DNA of 9,036 nt from an uncultured Erysipelotrichaceae bacterium (GCA_947385085.1 CANDJN010000055.1:1-9036); one strand, 5' to 3'; shown: positions 1 through 6,442, counted from the stretch's first letter. Notes: generated by a model not told the origin, from the sequence alone. Numbers and translations: made by a program.

Positions 1-1121
1 ATGATGGCAAACCGGACTTGAATCTGGTGATCTTAAAGGATTGGAAGCCAAGCAAGTGCGTTGAGATCGACGGAATTAAGTATTCCAGCGGTATTACCGC
101 AAAACCTGAGATTAATATCGATCTGGATGGCGATTTGATTCCGGACATTAATATTGATAACAAGGGTGATTTCAAGCCCCACATCAATATATCAAAAGAT
201 GGGAAAACCCCAAGTGTGAATATTGTGGTCCTTCATGAATGGAAGCCGGGAAAAGATTATAAGAAAGGCACATTCTTATATGACTCAATCGGAGATACGA
301 TCAAGCCTGAAATAAACATTGATACGGATGGCGATGGTTTACCGGATATTAATCTCGATTTGGATGGGGATGGGAAAGCGGATATCAATGTAGATGTGGA
401 TGGAGATTGGATACCGGATATTGATATTGACAGTACGGGAGATGGTAAAGCGGATGTAAATGTTGATACAGATGATGATGGAAAACCGGATGAAAACATT
501 GTAGAAATAACGGAATGGAAGCCGGAGCACAATGTGAAAGAGCCCTTTGCCTATGACACGATGAAAATCGAAGCGAAAAAAGAATTGGAAGATAATGGGG
601 TAAAGGTGGAAAAACCAGACGGGACATTTGAATATAATGTATCCTTAAAGGTTACCGATATCACAAAAGATAAACAATCAGAAATCAGTGCCAAGGTCAA
701 GGATCTGATCGGGAAACAGAGCGTTATACAGGTATTTGATGTGAAACTGCTTCAAAATGGTAAAGAGATAGAGCCGGATGGCAGAATCAAAGTGAAAATA
801 CCGGTGAAGGAAAACATCAAAAACCCCGGCTTGCTTATCGTAAATGAAAAAGGAGAATATGAACGAGTAGAAGCAATATTTGAAGATGGCTATCTGATAT
901 ATGAAACGGATCGCTTAGGAGAGTTTACGATAATCGGTGATATTGAGGATCAAGATCTTATCGATACGGATGTGAATGGAGCCTATTATCCTGGAGATAA
1001 TATGGGTGGAGCGTTAACCGGAGATACAACAAACATCATGATGTATTGCGGTATGAGCTTTATGGCTTTTGGAACAATCCTGTATTTACTGTACAAGTGT
1101 AAAATCTATGAAGAATTATAA
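1..1121 (+). CDS. Asp-rich repeat surface protein, C-terminal part (5' end outside window)
   Basis: The reading frame is open from the first bases (in phase with position 3, reading D-G-K-P-D) and ends at TAA 1119-1121, so only the C-terminal ~370 residues are present. The TTG at 18 is not a credible start, because the repeat pattern continues upstream of it. Counting from the codon at 18, the order is: W-K-P linker (8-11), three 12-residue repeats (31-66), a second W-K-P linker (74-77), five repeats (98-158), a third linker (166-169), a non-repeat beta-rich domain (about 178-312), then T-G-D-T-T-N (334-339) and a hydrophobic segment (340-359) with a short tail. The best repeats fit D-x-D-x-D-G-x-x-D, the Ca-binding loop pattern of thrombospondin type-3 and dockerin-like repeats. 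I infer an extended, Ca-rigidified cell-surface stalk anchored in the membrane or wall. Ligand and function are unknown. No partner gene lies beside it here. Confidence 0.8.
   Translation, partial: DGKPDLNLVILKDWKPSKCVEIDGIKYSSGITAKPEINIDLDGDLIPDINIDNKGDFKPHINISKDGKTPSVNIVVLHEWKPGKDYKKGTFLYDSIGDTIKPEINIDTDGDGLPDINLDLDGDGKADINVDVDGDWIPDIDIDSTGDGKADVNVDTDDDGKPDENIVEITEWKPEHNVKEPFAYDTMKIEAKKELEDNGVKVEKPDGTFEYNVSLKVTDITKDKQSEISAKVKDLIGKQSVIQVFDVKLLQNGKEIEPDGRIKVKIPVKENIKNPGLLIVNEKGEYERVEAIFEDGYLIYETDRLGEFTIIGDIEDQDLIDTDVNGAYYPGDNMGGALTGDTTNIMMYCGMSFMAFGTILYLLYKCKIYEEL
108..224 (+). repeat. First Asp-rich repeat array (three 36-bp units, degenerate)
   Basis: Three consecutive 12-residue units inside the surface protein, each beginning I-N-I. 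Only the first keeps the full D-x-D-G-D-x-x-x-D spacing. The second ends in His where the last Asp should be, and the third has Ser and Lys at two acidic positions. The array is preceded by K-P-E and followed by the V-V-L-H-E-W-K-P linker. Confidence 0.8.
306..500 (+). repeat. Second Asp-rich repeat array (five 36-bp units)
   Basis: Five tandem 12-residue units starting after K-P-E, with phased acidic residues at 102/104/106/110, 114/116/118/122, 126/128/130/134, 138/142/146 and 150/152/154/158 (numbered from the codon at 18). Four of the five match D-x-D-x-D-x-x-x-D exactly; the fourth has Thr at its second acidic position. Codons drift between units, so the array is not a recent perfect DNA duplication. 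Confidence 0.85.
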
Positions 1122-1122
1122 C

Positions 1123-1150
1123 ATAAGAGCGACGATGAGGTCGCTTTTAT
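1123..1150 (+). terminator. Rho-independent terminator after the surface protein
   Basis: AGCGAC (1128-1133) pairs with GTCGCT (1140-1145) around a 6-nt loop. The stem extends outward through G-T and A-T pairs to about 11 bp, and the 3' side runs into TTTT. It begins 2 nt after the stop codon. Confidence 0.75.
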
Positions 1151-1295
1151 GATGGCTCTGACAACGTTAAAACTAATGAAATAAGCCTTCAAATATGATA
1201 TGGTTTAGCAAGCAGGAAATCTCATCCATGATATAAAAAAGGAATACTGCTTTTGGATAAAAGAATAGATCGGCGATGCATTTTTTTGATGGCTA

Positions 1296-1304
1296 TGATA
1301 TACT
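1296..1304 (+). promoter_or_regulatory. Extended -10 promoter for hslO-dusB
   Basis: TG-A-TATACT: an extended -10 (TGn at 1296-1298, hexamer 1299-1304) with no good -35 at 16-18 bp. A start near 1311 would give a leader of about 20 nt with the hslO ribosome binding site in it. The spacing to the gene supports the assignment; the lack of a -35 lowers confidence. Confidence 0.5.
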
Positions 1305-1317
1305 AAAACAGTTAGTT

Positions 1318-1322
1318 AGGAG
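1318..1322 (+). promoter_or_regulatory. Ribosome binding site deciding the hslO start
   Basis: AGGAG lies 7 nt before ATG 1330. The upstream in-frame ATG at 1276 lies before the promoter -10 and has no such site, so 1330 is the start. Confidence 0.85.
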
Positions 1323-1329
1323 TGAGACT

Positions 1330-2220
1330 ATGGAGGATCAACTCATAAAGGCACTGGCTTGTGGGGGGCGGGTGCGTATCTATAGTAATGCGACTTCGCA
1401 TTTAGTGGAGGAAGCACGACAACGGTTTGATATGTGGCCGACTTCAGTTGCGGCTTTGGGTCGCACCTTAAGCGTAGGTAGTATGATGGGAAGCATGTTA
1501 AAGAGTGATCAGGAACAATTAACGATAGTGATCAACGGCGGAGGACCGATCGGAACGATCATGGTAGATGCCTACAGTAACGGCAGTGTCCGCGGTTTTG
1601 TGAGCGATCCGCATATTATGTTACAGTACAATGATACAGGAAAGCTCGCGGTGGGTACTGCGGTGGGAACACAGGGCACGCTATCGGTGATAAAGGATTT
1701 ACATATGAAAGAAAACTGGAAGGGCACGGTAAATTTACAAAGTGGAGAAATCGGGGATGATTTTGCATATTACTTTACTCTCAGTGAACAAACTCCTACT
1801 GCGGTTTCCGTAGGTGTACTAGTTGATACGGATAATTCTGTGTGTGCGTCTGGCGGTTTGATTTTGCAAATGCTGCCGGATGCACGTGAAGAGGATATTG
1901 TCGCAACGGAAAACGTGATTTCGAAGCTGAAACCGATGTCGCAGATGATCCATGAAGGGGAAACGCTGGAGGAAATCGTTCGGTCACTTTACGATGATGT
2001 GGAAATCCTATCTCATCAACCGATTATGTTTCACTGTCCTTGTGATAAAACGATTATGAAACGCGTGCTTACAACGTTAAGCAAAGCAGAGCGGATGGCG
2101 ATGATTGAAGAAGATCACGGTTGTGAAATTACTTGTAATTTTTGTAATGAGCGCTATCAATTCAGTGAAGCAGAACTGCGGGAATTGGAGGATTTTATTG
2201 ATGCCCACGATCACAGATGA
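1330..2220 (+). CDS. hslO: Hsp33 redox-regulated holdase chaperone
   Basis: Cytosolic chaperone that binds unfolding proteins when oxidation releases its zinc and forms disulfides. The 296-residue product has the usual family length. Its N-terminus (L-I-K-A-L-A, V-R-I-Y, L-V-E-E-A-R, A-A-L-G-R-T) is typical Hsp33, followed by N-G-G-G-P-I-G and G-x-L-S-V-I-K-D. The C-terminal redox switch is complete: C236-P-C238 and C269-N-F-C272, the CXC...CXXC zinc motif. There is one additional cysteine at 265. The start at 1330 is set by AGGAG at 1318 and by homologous N-termini; the longer frame from 1276 would begin upstream of the -10. The 3' end overlaps dusB by 20 nt, so the two are co-transcribed and probably translationally coupled. 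hslO near dusB and lysS is also the arrangement in Bacillus subtilis (yacC region). Confidence 0.96.
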   Translation: MEDQLIKALACGGRVRIYSNATSHLVEEARQRFDMWPTSVAALGRTLSVGSMMGSMLKSDQEQLTIVINGGGPIGTIMVDAYSNGSVRGFVSDPHIMLQYNDTGKLAVGTAVGTQGTLSVIKDLHMKENWKGTVNLQSGEIGDDFAYYFTLSEQTPTAVSVGVLVDTDNSVCASGGLILQMLPDAREEDIVATENVISKLKPMSQMIHEGETLEEIVRSLYDDVEILSHQPIMFHCPCDKTIMKRVLTTLSKAERMAMIEEDHGCEITCNFCNERYQFSEAELRELEDFIDAHDHR

Positions 2221-3214
2221 ATGGATGATCGGTGATGTGAAAATTGCCAATCGCATTGTTGTAGCACCAATGGCTGGCATATCCAATCCAGCTTTTCGCG
2301 GTATTTGTCGATCATTTCACCCCGGCTTGGTATATACCGAGATGATCAGTGACAAGGCACTGTATTTTCGTAATGAAAAAACATTGAAAATGACTGCAAT
2401 GGAAGACAACGACCATCCCTTGGCAATGCAGATTTTTGGGCATGATACCGCGACGATGGTTGCCGCAGCACGTTTTTTGGATACGCAGACACAATGCGAT
2501 ATCATTGATGTGAATATGGGATGTCCGGTGAATAAAGTGATCAAGGCAAAAGCAGGAAGCTACTTGATGCGGGAAGAAGCACATACGGTTGCGATGATGC
2601 GTGAAGTGGTTCAAGCGGTTCATAAGCCGGTTACAGTAAAGATGCGGATCGGCTTCGATGTGGAACATTGTAACTGCGTAACCTTGGCACAAAAGCTGGA
2701 AAGTATTGGCGTGAAGGCCATTGCCGTTCATGGCCGCACAAGATCGCAGATGTATGAGGGAAGGGCAGATTGGTCGTACATCAAAAAGGTGAAGGAAGCA
2801 TGTTCGATCCCTATTATTGGTAATGGTGATATTCGTATTGTTCATGACGCACAGCGGATGCTGGAAGAAACGCATTGTGATGCGGTGATGATCGGCCGCG
2901 GGTTGTTGGGGAATCCTTGGCTGATAGCTCAATGTTCGGCATATTTGAAAAATGAAACAATGCTACCAATGCCGACGCTTCATGAGCGATTTGAACTCGT
3001 TCGGCTTCATGCCCATCGTCTTTGCGAGGAAAAAGGGGAAATCGTGGGAATGCGGGAAATGCGCGGACATGCGGCATGGTATGTAAAGGGATTGCCACGC
3101 TCTCATAAGCTGAAACAAGCGTTGACGATGATCACTACGATGGCGGAATTGGATCAGCTGCTTAGCGAATACGAATGCCAAATGGCTGATGAAGAAAGCT
3201 TTGATCAAGTGTGA
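2201..3214 (+). CDS. dusB: tRNA-dihydrouridine synthase, DusB type
   Basis: FMN-dependent enzyme that reduces uridines in the tRNA D-loop (and other positions in some Firmicutes) to dihydrouridine with NAD(P)H. The protein is 337 residues, normal for the family. Visible motifs in order: A-P-M-A-G (22-26), the active-site N-M-G-C-P with Cys108, K-A-G-S-Y-L-M, V-K-M-R-I-G, the H-G-R-T-R region, I-I-G-N-G-D-I, and M-I-G-R-G-L-L-G-N-P-W for FMN phosphate binding. The start at ATG 2201 has GGAGG at 2187-2191 with 9-nt spacing and matches the usual N-terminus; the frame is open further upstream only because it runs inside hslO. Tandem stops TGA-TAG close the gene. I see no terminator before the lysS promoter, so transcripts may run on to the T-box terminator. 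The exact tRNA positions modified cannot be read from the sequence. Confidence 0.95.
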   Translation: MPTITDEWMIGDVKIANRIVVAPMAGISNPAFRGICRSFHPGLVYTEMISDKALYFRNEKTLKMTAMEDNDHPLAMQIFGHDTATMVAAARFLDTQTQCDIIDVNMGCPVNKVIKAKAGSYLMREEAHTVAMMREVVQAVHKPVTVKMRIGFDVEHCNCVTLAQKLESIGVKAIAVHGRTRSQMYEGRADWSYIKKVKEACSIPIIGNGDIRIVHDAQRMLEETHCDAVMIGRGLLGNPWLIAQCSAYLKNETMLPMPTLHERFELVRLHAHRLCEEKGEIVGMREMRGHAAWYVKGLPRSHKLKQALTMITTMAELDQLLSEYECQMADEESFDQV

Positions 3215-3241
3215 TAGTCCTTATATCATCCTTCTTTTTGG

Positions 3242-3270
3242 TTGACAAAGCTATCATAACTCTATATAAT
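3242..3270 (+). promoter_or_regulatory. Consensus sigma-A promoter of the lysS T-box leader
   Basis: TTGACA (3242-3247) and TATAAT (3265-3270) are both perfect, with the ideal 17-bp spacer. Transcription should begin near 3277, just before the first T-box stem. It is the strongest complete promoter in the window. Confidence 0.9.
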
Positions 3271-3276
3271 CTAAAC

Positions 3277-3520
3277 GAATAAGGACGATGAAAAGAAAAG
3301 TAATCCGATCGGAAACGTTAGAGAGATGCGGTCGCAGGCTGAAAGCCGCATTCGTGAAAAATAGGATGAAATAAAGCCTTGGAGTCCTCCGTAAGGACGT
3401 TGCTTCCCGTTACGAAGCTACTTGCATTCAAGTATAAGGCCGTTTGTGTGAGCATACGGTGAAGCAGGGTGGTACCGCGACAGTTAACCTCTCGCCCCTC
3501 GTTGGGTAAGAGGTTTTATT
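3277..3520 (+). promoter_or_regulatory. T-box riboswitch, lysine specific, controlling lysS
   Basis: This leader senses uncharged tRNA-Lys and switches between a terminator and an antiterminator. Stem I can be closed by AGGAC (3282-3286) with GTCCT (3384-3388). The 5' side has the AGTA loop-E motif (3299-3302), then ATCC (3303-3306) pairing GGAT (3364-3367). The distal arm carries GAGAG (3321-3325) and ATGCGG/CCGCAT (3326-3331/3346-3351). The specifier side reads A-T-A-A-A-G (3371-3376): AAA at 3373 or AAG at 3374, lysine in either register. Further hairpins are GCTTC/GAAGC (3402/3414) and TACTTG/CAAGTA (3419/3429). The conserved T-box GGGTGGTACCGCG is at 3467-3479, with TGGT (3470-3473) as the site for the tRNA ACCA end. 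The terminator follows at 3486. This fully accounts for the gap between dusB and lysS. T-box identity is certain; the detailed pairings are hand-drawn. Confidence 0.95.
3486..3520 (+). terminator. T-box regulated terminator before lysS
   Basis: AACCTCT (3486-3492) pairs with AGAGGTT (3509-3515), with an inner CCC/GGG, followed by TTTTATT. It immediately follows the T-box sequence, as expected for the hairpin that forms when tRNA-Lys is charged. Confidence 0.9.
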
Positions 3521-3525
3521 ATTGA

Positions 3526-3531
3526 AAGGAG
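3526..3531 (+). promoter_or_regulatory. Ribosome binding site deciding the lysS start
   Basis: AAGGAG ends at 3531. It is 1 nt from the ATG at 3533, which is too close, and 7 nt from the in-frame ATG at 3539, which is ideal. Confidence 0.8.
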
Positions 3532-3538
3532 TATGGCA

Positions 3539-5032
3539 ATGGAACAGAAATTGAGCGAACAGGAATTGGTGCGCCGCCGCAAAATGGAAGAATTGCGCGA
3601 GATGGGGATCGACCCGTTCGGCAGTGCTTATGAGCGCAGCGATAAGTCGGGGCATTTAAGAGAATTATATGGAGAAAAGACAAAGGAAGAATTAGAAGAA
3701 TGCGATGTAAAGACACGCATTGCAGGAAGAATTATGACTAAACGCCGCCAGGGTAAAGCTGGATTTATGCACATTCAGGATATTGACGGTCAGATTCAGA
3801 TTTATGTGCGCAAGGATGTCATCGGTGAAGATTCCTATGAAGTATTTAAAAAGAGTGATATCGGTGATATCGTTGGTATTGCGGGCACGGTAATGAAAAC
3901 CAATCATGGTGAATTATCGGTGAAAGCGGAGACGTATACCCATTTGACTAAGGCGCTACGTCCCTTACCGGAAAAATTTCATGGCTTGCAGGACAAGGAA
4001 GAACGTTTCCGTCGCCGTTATGTTGACTTGATTGTTAACGAGGACGCAAAGCGAATCGCCTTGACTCGACCTAGAATTATTCGTGCTATTCAACGTTACC
4101 TTGATGAACAGGGCTTGGTTGAGGTTGAAACACCGGTGCTTCAACCGATTTTAGGCGGCGCAGCGGCACGTCCTTTCATCACTCATCATAATACGTTAGA
4201 TATGCCGTTTTATTTGCGTATCGCCACGGAATTACCGCTGAAACGATTAATCGTCGGCGGCTTGGAAGGCGTTTATGAAATCGGACGCTTGTTTAGAAAC
4301 GAGGGAATGGATGCCACCCACAATCCGGAATTTACGACGGTAGAGGCTTATGTCGCTTATTCTGATTTACAGGGAATGATGGATTTGATTGAAGGTTTGG
4401 TGGAAACAGTAGCGTTAGAGGTTTGCCATACGACAGAAATTACATATCGAGGACAAGCAATTTCGCTGAAAGCACCGTTTAAAAGAGTTCATATGGTCGA
4501 TGCGATCAAGGAAGCCTGTGGGGTGGATTTCTGGCAGGAAATGAGCTATGAAGAAGCCTGTGAATTGGCGAAGAAGCATGATTTAGAGGCAGAGAAAAAG
4601 CACAACAGCGTGGGGCATATTGTCAATTTGTTTTTTGAGAAATATGTGGAGGATACACTGGTTCAGCCGACTTACGTATATGGACATCCGGTGGAAATTA
4701 GTCCCTTAGCAAAAAAGAGCAAGCAGGATCCACGTTATACCGACCGCTATGAATTATTTATTTGCGGTCATGAATATGCGAACGCTTTCTCCGAGCTCAA
4801 TGATCCGATTGATCAAAAAGAGCGCTTTGAAAAGCAGCTACAGCTGCGTGATCTTGGTGATGATGAAGCCAATGAAATGGACTTGGACTATGTAGAAGCA
4901 CTGGAATACGGTCTTCCTCCAACCGGTGGGGTCGGCATGGGTATTGATCGTTTGGTAATGTTGTTGACAGACAGCGATACGATTCGTGAGGTGCTGCTGT
5001 TCCCGCATATGAAGGATAGAAACAAGAATTAA
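3539..5032 (+). CDS. lysS: Lysyl-tRNA synthetase, class II
   Basis: Charges tRNA-Lys with lysine using ATP, in the cytosol. The 497 residues match the normal bacterial length. An N-terminal helical part (R-R-R-K, E-L-R-E-M-G-I-D-P-F) leads into the OB-fold anticodon-binding domain (about 55-150, with I-A-G-R-I and G-K-A-G-F-M-H-I-Q-D). The class II catalytic core follows: R-R-R-Y-V-D-L, motif 1 around V-E-V-E-T-P-V-L, motif 2 F252-R-N-E-G with T-H-N-P-E-F-T, I-S-P-L-A-K-K, and motif 3 G463-G-V-G-M-G-I-D-R. The start at 3539 rather than 3533 follows from the ribosome binding site spacing. Expression is controlled by the lysine T-box and its own promoter. A T-box on a class II lysS is one of several known arrangements; class I enzymes (LysRS1) in some Bacilli are also T-box controlled. 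Nothing is missing or damaged. Confidence 0.98.
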   Translation: MEQKLSEQELVRRRKMEELREMGIDPFGSAYERSDKSGHLRELYGEKTKEELEECDVKTRIAGRIMTKRRQGKAGFMHIQDIDGQIQIYVRKDVIGEDSYEVFKKSDIGDIVGIAGTVMKTNHGELSVKAETYTHLTKALRPLPEKFHGLQDKEERFRRRYVDLIVNEDAKRIALTRPRIIRAIQRYLDEQGLVEVETPVLQPILGGAAARPFITHHNTLDMPFYLRIATELPLKRLIVGGLEGVYEIGRLFRNEGMDATHNPEFTTVEAYVAYSDLQGMMDLIEGLVETVALEVCHTTEITYRGQAISLKAPFKRVHMVDAIKEACGVDFWQEMSYEEACELAKKHDLEAEKKHNSVGHIVNLFFEKYVEDTLVQPTYVYGHPVEISPLAKKSKQDPRYTDRYELFICGHEYANAFSELNDPIDQKERFEKQLQLRDLGDDEANEMDLDYVEALEYGLPPTGGVGMGIDRLVMLLTDSDTIREVLLFPHMKDRNKN

Positions 5033-5186
5033 TATTTTATACAATAGGCTTACATGAACACAGGAATTATTGTGAATGAATTAATATAATCATATATAAA
5101 ATTATGTTGAAATTTCACTATTGCCATTCTGCAGTGAGAAAAAGTGCGAAGGACATTGGCAGGAATTTGTGATTGCTTAATGTGGC

Positions 5187-5218
5187 AAGAGAGCGTGATA
5201 GAAATAGCGCTCTTTTTC
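5187..5218 (+). terminator. Rho-independent terminator downstream of lysS
   Basis: AGAGCG (5190-5195) pairs with CGCTCT (5208-5213) around a 12-nt loop. Flanking A and G bases pair into the T-tract (5214-5218), giving about 9 bp. The long 3' UTR ahead of it is unremarkable. Confidence 0.75.
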
Positions 5219-5230
5219 CTTGTTAAGCTC

Positions 5231-5288
5231 TAACATTAAAAATTATTCGATGATAGCTTTTTCACAGCCATAATAATTAAAAATGTTA
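5231..5288. repeat. Imperfect AT-rich inverted repeat
   Basis: TAACATT (5231-5237) pairs with AATGTTA (5282-5288), and AATTATT (5241-5247) pairs with AATAATT (5272-5278). A symmetric AAA/AAA internal loop separates the two perfect 7-bp helices. A weaker inner helix, ATAGCT/AGCCAT (5253-5258/5266-5271), has one mismatch. There is no T-tract after it, so it is not a terminator. No role is assigned. Confidence 0.55.
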
Positions 5289-5388
5289 TAAATTCAATAG
5301 AACTGAGGCTTACCTTAATGTTCATTGACGTTAGATTAAACGGATGAAAACAAAAGATTAGTTTCTTAGATCTTATTGTGGACTCGAT

Positions 5389-5397
5389 TGATATAAT
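5389..5397 (+). promoter_or_regulatory. Extended -10 promoter for the phosphoesterase gene
   Basis: TG-A-TATAAT, with TGn at 5389-5391 and the consensus hexamer at 5392-5397; the -35 region is weak. It would give a 5' leader of about 180 nt. A second weaker candidate is TTGATT (5430-5435), 17 bp, TAAAAT (5453-5458). Confidence 0.5.
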
Positions 5398-5570
5398 ATG
5401 CATAGAAAAGAAAAAATTGCGACTTCAAATTGATTTATTCCCAGAACTATTATAAAATGAGATTAACAAAACGGTGAGGGAAACACAATCGAACATCTTT
5501 CGTCTCAATGATTCAAACTGTTCTATCATCAATACAATATCATGCAAGGGGACAGCTACACGACTCACCA

Positions 5571-5577
5571 AAGGAGG
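5571..5577 (+). promoter_or_regulatory. Ribosome binding site deciding the phosphoesterase start
   Basis: AAGGAGG lies 4 nt before ATG 5582. It selects this ATG over the in-frame GTG at 5474. Confidence 0.85.
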
Positions 5578-5581
5578 CACT

Positions 5582-6289
5582 ATGGCTACTTATGTTATAT
5601 CCGATCTGCACGGGAATTATGAGGGATATCGAAAGATTTTAAAAAAAATAAACTTCCAAGCAAAAGATGTGCTGTATGTCAATGGCGATGTGGTTGATCG
5701 CGGCAATGGTTCCATCAAAATACTGGAACATATGATGATGCAATCCAACATTTATCCGATCCTAGGCAACCATGAGTACATTGCCTGTCAATGCTTAGAG
5801 TTTTTAATGCAGGAAATCAATCAAGATACGATAGCACAATTAGACGGCGGTAAGCTGGAAGGATTTTTACAGTGGCAGAAAATCGGTGGAGATCAAACAA
5901 TCAAAGAGTTTCAAACCAAGGATCGTGACCAACAAGAAGCCATTATAGATTATCTGAAAGAATTTTCTTATTATGAAGAAGTAATGGTGGGGAATGCTTC
6001 CTATGTGATTGTTCATGCCGGATTGGATCATTTTACCTGTGATCGTCCCTTATCGGATTATCAGCTTCATGAACTGATATTCCACAGCCCTGATTATCAA
6101 CAAGTTTATTTTCCTGATCGTTATTTAATCACTGGGCATCTTCCCACTCGTTCGATTGCGGGCAATGATCATGTGGATCATATTTACATTGCCAATCGCC
6201 ATATCGCTATCGACTGCGGATCGGGCTATGGGGGACAGATCGGCGCGATTTGTTTGGACAACGGCGCTCAATTCTATTCTGAAGAATAA
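5582..6289 (+). CDS. PPP-type metallophosphoesterase (Ser/Thr phosphatase / ApaH-like fold)
   Basis: A 235-residue dinuclear-metal phosphoesterase. The full PPP signature is present: S-D-L-H-G (Asp8, His10), G-D-V-V-D-R-G (Asp36, Asp39, Arg40), G-N-H-E (Asn63, His64), V-H-A-G-L (His145) and T-G-H-L-P-T (His186). It ends with a conserved I-D-C-G-S-G-Y-G-G strand. The family covers small protein phosphatases (lambda phosphatase, PrpE, PrpA/B) and diadenosine-tetraphosphate hydrolases, and motifs alone do not decide between them. There is no signal peptide, so it is cytosolic. The start at 5582 has a strong AAGGAGG and puts the first catalytic motif at residues 7-11, the normal place; the frame is open upstream to 5474 but that extension lacks a ribosome binding site. 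It appears monocistronic with a long leader; the next gene has its own -10. Confidence 0.9.
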   Translation: MATYVISDLHGNYEGYRKILKKINFQAKDVLYVNGDVVDRGNGSIKILEHMMMQSNIYPILGNHEYIACQCLEFLMQEINQDTIAQLDGGKLEGFLQWQKIGGDQTIKEFQTKDRDQQEAIIDYLKEFSYYEEVMVGNASYVIVHAGLDHFTCDRPLSDYQLHELIFHSPDYQQVYFPDRYLITGHLPTRSIAGNDHVDHIYIANRHIAIDCGSGYGGQIGAICLDNGAQFYSEE

Positions 6290-6413
6290 CCGATTCATAA
6301 TGAAAAAACACGTGCTATTTTCCGCTGGTAAATCACTGAGAAGAATGAGAAAGACTGAAAAAAACATGCGGAAAAATCATGCGAAAGGACTTTTATTGTT
6401 TCCCTATTTAAGG

Positions 6414-6419
6414 TATAAT
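6414..6419 (+). promoter_or_regulatory. -10 element for the lipoprotein / AAC(3)-family operon
   Basis: A perfect TATAAT 24 nt before the lipoprotein ATG, leaving a short leader with the ribosome binding site. No clear -35 at 16-18 bp; TTGTTT at 6396 is only 12 bp away. Confidence 0.45.
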
Positions 6420-6427
6420 ACCCATAA

Positions 6428-6434
6428 AAGGAGG
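6428..6434 (+). promoter_or_regulatory. Ribosome binding site deciding the lipoprotein start
   Basis: AAGGAGG is 8 nt before ATG 6443, but only 2 nt before the in-frame GTG at 6437, so 6443 is the start. Confidence 0.85.
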
Positions 6435-6442
6435 CGGTGAAA

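Larger units (their letters stand above)
5033..5581. other. 549-base intergenic region between lysS and the phosphoesterase
   Basis: AT-rich with no convincing gene. It holds a terminator (5187-5218) 154 nt after lysS, an imperfect AT-rich inverted repeat (5231-5288), an extended -10 promoter (5389-5397), and a leader of roughly 180 nt before the next start codon with a possible long-range pairing beside the ribosome binding site. An 11-codon ATG frame at 5054 and the open frame at 5474-5581 lack ribosome binding sites and were not called. Confidence 0.7.

Noticed and set aside
257..532. Minus-strand open frames of 60-90 codons across the repeat region
   Set aside because: They mirror the Asp/Gly repeat codons of the plus-strand gene (low-complexity Ser/Pro/Ile), with no ribosome binding site.
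1276..1329. Longer N-terminus for Hsp33 from the ATG at 1276
   Set aside because: It would begin upstream of the -10 element and add 18 residues absent from the family; AGGAG points to 1330.
2312..2932. 206-codon minus-strand open frame opposite dusB
   Set aside because: His/Cys-rich shadow of a well-conserved gene, with no recognisable domain; dusB motifs explain the plus strand fully.
5054..5089. 11-codon frame after lysS starting ATG-AAC-ACA
   Set aside because: No ribosome binding site, very short, in an AT-rich stretch.
5474..5581. 36-codon in-frame extension of the phosphoesterase
   Set aside because: The GTG at 5474 has no ribosome binding site and the extension precedes the normal family N-terminus; the region looks like leader RNA.
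6156..6440. 94-codon plus-strand frame spanning the phosphoesterase 3' end and the next promoter
   Set aside because: Out of frame with conserved sequence, no ribosome binding site, and it runs through the TATAAT of the next gene.
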